From NCBI GenBank assembly GCA_946482325.1, contig CAMLRA010000010.1, positions 1 to 54,809 of the forward strand: 54,809 nucleotides of DNA, given 5' to 3'. The stretch comes from an uncultured Chromatiaceae bacterium. Its GTDB lineage: Bacteria > Pseudomonadota > Gammaproteobacteria > Enterobacterales > Alteromonadaceae. Positions 51,632-54,809 of the stretch are shown piece by piece; the stretch's first letter is position 1; each line of letters opens with the position of its first letter. The position numbers and the translations under genes were made by a program. The notes beneath the pieces were generated by a model. The model was given only the letters and a program-made list of their open reading frames with translations. It did not search any database and was not told where the DNA came from.

Positions 51632-51934
51632 ATGAATTCTCTTGGCTCTCAGGCTTTTCCAACCTCACTGATGTTTTTTTTCGTGCTGGCGATGGCGATA
51701 TTACATCTGGTATTTGCTGTCGGCGTATTTCAGACAGCGCGGCGTGGCCAACAAGATGGCAGTCGTTGCTGGCTGGTCCAGCCCAGATATTGGGCCTTAG
51801 CAACATTAATCCTCGGGCCGTTTTTTGCGGCGGTATATTGGGCTATCCACCATTCCGCGTTTGGCGGATTTGACCAAAGTGGTGTGGCTGAAGTGCGGCA
51901 GCGCCGCCAACAGTCCACTGAACAGGCGGAATAA
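51632..51934 (+). CDS. Small membrane protein of unknown function
   Basis: The ATG at 51632 has AAGGA six bases upstream. The 100-residue protein has two membrane helices (about 10-30 and 48-68) with the ARRGQQDGSRCWLVQPRYW loop between, and a charged C-terminal tail (RQRRQQSTEQAE). I do not recognise a family. It ends at a bidirectional terminator shared with the EamA gene. Confidence 0.75.
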   Translation: MNSLGSQAFPTSLMFFFVLAMAILHLVFAVGVFQTARRGQQDGSRCWLVQPRYWALATLILGPFFAAVYWAIHHSAFGGFDQSGVAEVRQRRQQSTEQAE

Positions 51935-51935
51935 A

Positions 51936-51956
51936 AAATGGGGTTTGCCCCCATTT
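51936..51956. terminator. Bidirectional terminator
   Basis: AAATGGGG (51936-51943) pairs with CCCCATTT (51949-51956) around TTTGC, between the convergent ends of the small membrane protein and EamA genes. A-rich and T-rich flanks suit both directions. Confidence 0.8.
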
Positions 51957-51961
51957 CGTAT

Positions 51962-52852
51962 TCAATGCAGCAAAATCAACACAGTACCGCCGACAGTCAA
52001 AGCCGCGCCTAACCAGGCACCGGCGGCGGGGCGGCGTTTGTACACCAGCCACAGCAACGGCAACACCAGCACCGGGCTCACCGACGACAGCATCGCGACC
52101 AGACTGGCGTCGCCAAGTTTTAATGCCTGTAAAATCAGCGTCATGCCAACGACCATCGATAACAGTGCGTTAAAGGCGACCATGCCCAGCACTTTTTTAG
52201 TCATCGGCAGATAGGTGCGCGCGACTTTAAAACCAAGCCACAACAACAATAAATGACAAATCAGCGCCGTGGTCATCCGCACTGCTGAGGCGGCAATGGC
52301 GTCGATATCGGTTTCCATCAGCGGTTTCAGCATCAGCGTGGACACGGCCTGACACAAGGCCGATAACAAGCCCAGGCCAATGCCAATACCCAGCTGATGG
52401 CTGGAAGTTTCCCAGTGATGTTGTTCGCTGGCTCTTTTGCCAAACAAAATGGCGCACATCACGCCGCTGACCAGTAGTCCTGAGCCCACCAGCGTCCAAC
52501 CCCATAGGGTTTCGCCCAAAAACAGATAAGCCAGCAGCGCCGAAAATAACGCATGGGTGGCAAACAACACACCGGCGCGACGTGGCCCGAGCCGGTTCAT
52601 CGAGGCAAAAAGCGCGGTATCACCAATTAAAATACCAATACAACCAGAGGCTGCCAGTAACCACAGCTGATTTGCCGGTAAAGTTTGCCAACTGCCGCTA
52701 TAGAGCGCGACTGACCAGAGCAACAGGCTGGCAAAAGTCATGCGCCAGCGGGTAAAAGCAAAAGCGCCTAAATGCGCCGACGCCGGTGCCGAAATTAAAC
52801 TGCCGACTGCCCAGCAGAGCGCAGCGGCCAGCGCCATCCATTCAAAAGTCAC
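51962..52852 (-). CDS. EamA/DMT family transporter
   Basis: The start is GTG at 52852 with AGGA six bases upstream. The 296-residue protein has about ten membrane helices in two EamA halves, with 'RWRMTFASLLLWSVAL' and 'GDTALFASMNRLGPRRAGVLFATHALFSALLAYLFLGETLWGW' in pattern in the first half. The family exports amino acids and other small metabolites. It lies eight bases after cysM and is in the same operon; export of a cysteine pathway metabolite is plausible but not shown. Confidence 0.92.
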   Translation of the reverse strand: MTFEWMALAAALCWAVGSLISAPASAHLGAFAFTRWRMTFASLLLWSVALYSGSWQTLPANQLWLLAASGCIGILIGDTALFASMNRLGPRRAGVLFATHALFSALLAYLFLGETLWGWTLVGSGLLVSGVMCAILFGKRASEQHHWETSSHQLGIGIGLGLLSALCQAVSTLMLKPLMETDIDAIAASAVRMTTALICHLLLLWLGFKVARTYLPMTKKVLGMVAFNALLSMVVGMTLILQALKLGDASLVAMLSSVSPVLVLPLLWLVYKRRPAAGAWLGAALTVGGTVLILLH

Positions 52853-52860
52853 ATCAAGTC

Positions 52861-53769
52861 CTAATAATCAAACAAGCCAGAAGACAAATATCGATCGCCA
52901 CGGTCGCAGATGATGGCGACTATAACGGCACCGGGATTTTGCTCTGCTAAGCGCAGCGCCGCGAATACAGCACCGCCGGAGCTGACGCCGGCACAAATGC
53001 CTTCTTCGCGGGCCAAACGCCGCGTGGTCGCAACCGCATCGGCTTCGCTGACATCCAGCACCAGATCAACGCGGCTTTTCTGATAAAAACCCGGCAGATA
53101 AGCTTCAGGCCAACGCCTAATTCCCGGGATCGAACTGCCTTCGGCCGGTTGTAGACCAACAATCTGAATCGCCGGGTTTTGTTGTTTCAGATAAGTGGAC
53201 ACGCCCATGATGGTACCGGTAGTGCCCATGCTGGAGACGAAATGTGTGATAAGCCCGTGGCTTTGTTGCCAGATCTCCGGGCCAGTGCCTCGAACATGCG
53301 CGGCCGGATTGTCGCGGTTATTAAACTGGTCCAGCACTTTGCCTTTGCCATCACGCTGCATCTGCAATGCTAAGTCGCGCGCGCCTTCCATACCCTGCGC
53401 TTTGGTGACCAGAATCAGTTCAGCGCCATAAGCCTGCATTGAGGCTTTGCGCTCGGCGGTGGCGTTGTCCGGCATGATCAACACCATTTTGTAGCCTTTG
53501 ATCGCCGCCGCCATCGCCAGCGCAATACCGGTATTGCCGCTGGTCGCTTCAATAATGGTGTCGCCGGGCTGAATATCCCCGCGCGCTTCGGCGGCGTTAA
53601 GCATATTGAGCGCCGGTCTGTCTTTCACTGAACCCGCCGGATTATTGCCTTCGAGCTTCAGCAACACGGTACTTTGGGTATGCGCCGCCATGCGCTGCAG
53701 CCGCACCAGCGGCGTCTGGCCAACATAGTCGGCGATAGTGGGGAAATTCGGTTCAGCAGAAACAGACAT
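52861..53769 (-). CDS. cysM: Cysteine synthase B
   Basis: The 302-residue PLP enzyme has 'KLEGNNPAGSVKDRPALNM' with the PLP lysine, 'EATSGNTGIALAM' and 'SSMGTTGTIMGVSTYL' (phosphate loop). The stretch 'GSSIPGIRRWPEAYLPG' is diagnostic of CysM rather than CysK, so it makes cysteine from O-acetylserine and sulfide or S-sulfocysteine from thiosulfate. GGAG lies six bases before the ATG. An EamA transporter gene follows in the same operon. Confidence 0.95.
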   Translation of the reverse strand: MSVSAEPNFPTIADYVGQTPLVRLQRMAAHTQSTVLLKLEGNNPAGSVKDRPALNMLNAAEARGDIQPGDTIIEATSGNTGIALAMAAAIKGYKMVLIMPDNATAERKASMQAYGAELILVTKAQGMEGARDLALQMQRDGKGKVLDQFNNRDNPAAHVRGTGPEIWQQSHGLITHFVSSMGTTGTIMGVSTYLKQQNPAIQIVGLQPAEGSSIPGIRRWPEAYLPGFYQKSRVDLVLDVSEADAVATTRRLAREEGICAGVSSGGAVFAALRLAEQNPGAVIVAIICDRGDRYLSSGLFDY

Positions 53770-53904
53770 CTGGGGCTCCGGCGCGGGAAAGTGGCGCTAT
53801 TGTAGCGGAAAAACGGCCAAAAACGCAGTGGAACGGCAATCTCTTGGACCTCTGGTTTTAGTCTGGTAAAAAAGTTAAACTAATGAAAATGCAAAGGAGT
53901 GTTA

Positions 53905-54809
53905 ATGAAAAATTTACTTATAGTATTCTCCACGTTTGCCTGTTCAATGGTCGCAATGGCCCAGACTGGTGATACAACTGCCGTTTATGCCGGTAGTCTT
54001 CCCGAGACAGGTGGGTATTTATTACAGACCACAGGCCCCCAGGGACAGACCCTACGTTGGTATCGTCAATCTCACCCACAATATATTTTAGAGCTTACAG
54101 GGCCCGGTTTGTATCCGGCACTGCATCAACAAGCCGCAGAACAGCTGCAACAGCAGCCTGTATCCATCGATGCGGCAACTCAACAACAGTTAATGCAAAA
54201 CACGGCTCAAGCTTTGGCGATGGACCCTCAGGTCGTCGCGTCTATACGACAACAGATTGAACAGGAACAGCAGCAGGTCATCGCTGCAGTGCAGCAACTC
54301 AAAGGCGCGCAGGTTGAACAGCAATTTAGCCAGTTAGGCAATTTATTACTGGTCTCAGGCTCAGTCACGCAGGCGCAGCTGGCTGCGATCCCCGGTGTCG
54401 TCAGAGTTTGGCCGGAACAGGCCTATCAAGTGACGTTGACCGAAAGTGTTCCAAAAGTAAAAGCACCAGAAGTTTGGGCGCAGAAAGATGCGCAGAACCG
54501 CGATATCACTGGCCAGGGCGTCAAAATCGCCGTGTTGGATACCGGTATTGATTACAACCATCCGGCATTAGGCGGCTGTCTCGGCGTCAGCTGCAAAGTG
54601 ATTCTAGGTAAAAACACGCTAGTAAACTCAGGTGATGTTACTGATGTGCATGGCCATGGTACACATGTAGCGGCTATCGCGGCAGGTAAAGCGGAAGCTG
54701 GGAATGGCGTAGCGCCCGGTGCAAAAATCATTGCTGTTAAAGTTTTGAACGACAGTGGCTATGGTTACGATAGCAGCATTATCGCGGGTCTCGAATATGC
54801 GGTTGATCC
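53905..54809 (+). CDS. Secreted subtilisin-like S8 protease, N-terminal part (cut by window end)
   Basis: AAGGAG precedes the ATG at 53905; the frame runs open to the window end (301 residues plus two bases). A signal peptide (about residues 1-19, ending MVAMA) is followed by a Gln-rich propeptide with an inhibitor I9-like region ('GNLLLVSGSVTQAQLAAIPGVVRVWPE' in pattern). The catalytic Asp is in AVLDTGIDYNHPALGG and the catalytic His in DVHGHGTHVAAIAAG. The Asn and Ser of the triad lie beyond the window. The product is an extracellular serine protease. Confidence 0.93.
   Translation, partial: MKNLLIVFSTFACSMVAMAQTGDTTAVYAGSLPETGGYLLQTTGPQGQTLRWYRQSHPQYILELTGPGLYPALHQQAAEQLQQQPVSIDAATQQQLMQNTAQALAMDPQVVASIRQQIEQEQQQVIAAVQQLKGAQVEQQFSQLGNLLLVSGSVTQAQLAAIPGVVRVWPEQAYQVTLTESVPKVKAPEVWAQKDAQNRDITGQGVKIAVLDTGIDYNHPALGGCLGVSCKVILGKNTLVNSGDVTDVHGHGTHVAAIAAGKAEAGNGVAPGAKIIAVKVLNDSGYGYDSSIIAGLEYAVD

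Noticed and set aside
1..54809. CRISPR arrays, tRNA or rRNA genes, phage or transposase genes
   Set aside because: No regularly spaced direct repeats, cloverleaf sequences, or transposase/integrase frames were seen on either strand.

Overview
The window is a continuous stretch of ordinary chromosomal DNA from a Gram-negative gammaproteobacterium. The many lipoprotein and Tat signals, the RND and MacAB-type export systems, the GGDEF/EAL signalling, and small families typical of Alteromonadales (DUF3718, DUF4920) point to a Rheinheimera/Alishewanella-like aquatic bacterium. The genus is an inference from gene content only. I see no rRNA, tRNA, CRISPR array, phage or transposase gene.

Layout. 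1-2066: tail of an endonuclease I-like gene, two small membrane-anchored proteins of unknown function, a DUF4920 protein, and one copy of an extragenic repeat. 2067-6910: RND efflux permease plus adaptor, with a divergent TetR gene and two matching operator palindromes. 6901-15693: a GGDEF/EAL protein, an MFS exporter with divergent LysR regulator, an exported ADP-ribosylglycohydrolase, arfB, a lipoprotein amidohydrolase and a periplasmic solute-binding-like protein. 15914-25875: a large LRR/metzincin lipoprotein, an ECF sigma factor with a membrane tail coupled to an exported alpha/beta hydrolase, a PEP-mutase-family enzyme, a Tat-exported GH109-like oxidoreductase, a second copy of the extragenic repeat, and a GNAT-PaiB-GNAT operon controlled by a divergent MocR regulator. 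27546-33511: a six-gene operon Yip1 - MacA-like adaptor - ABC ATPase - ABC permease - LytS-type kinase - LytTR regulator.

33667-36128: an exported flavin oxidase followed by a gluconolactonase-like lipoprotein, a plausible oxidise-then-open-the-lactone pair. 36290-39510: a FlaF-like protein and a flagellin-core-like coiled-coil protein, divergent from an Hpt-REC-REC-GGDEF protein. 39540-42075: a tight operon of a small J-domain protein and three proteins I cannot assign. 42298-44984: rfbD, rfbC and an Old Yellow Enzyme with a NemR-like operator. 45141-54809: a 2OG-Fe(II) oxygenase, an orphan LytTR regulator, a DUF3718 protein, elaA, phoX with a five-heptamer Pho box array, a lipase-like hydrolase, a small membrane protein, cysM with an EamA transporter, and the start of a secreted subtilase cut by the window end.

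The best candidates for something undescribed are the J-domain operon (39540-42075), the FlaF-like/flagellin-core-like pair (36290-37647), the membrane-tailed ECF sigma factor with its coupled hydrolase (19160-21293), the LRR-metzincin lipoprotein (15914-19084), and the extragenic repeat whose two copies show compensatory changes in a hairpin (1955-1998 and 23893-23984). Many start codons were moved inward from the longest open frame because a ribosome binding site or signal peptide supports the shorter form.
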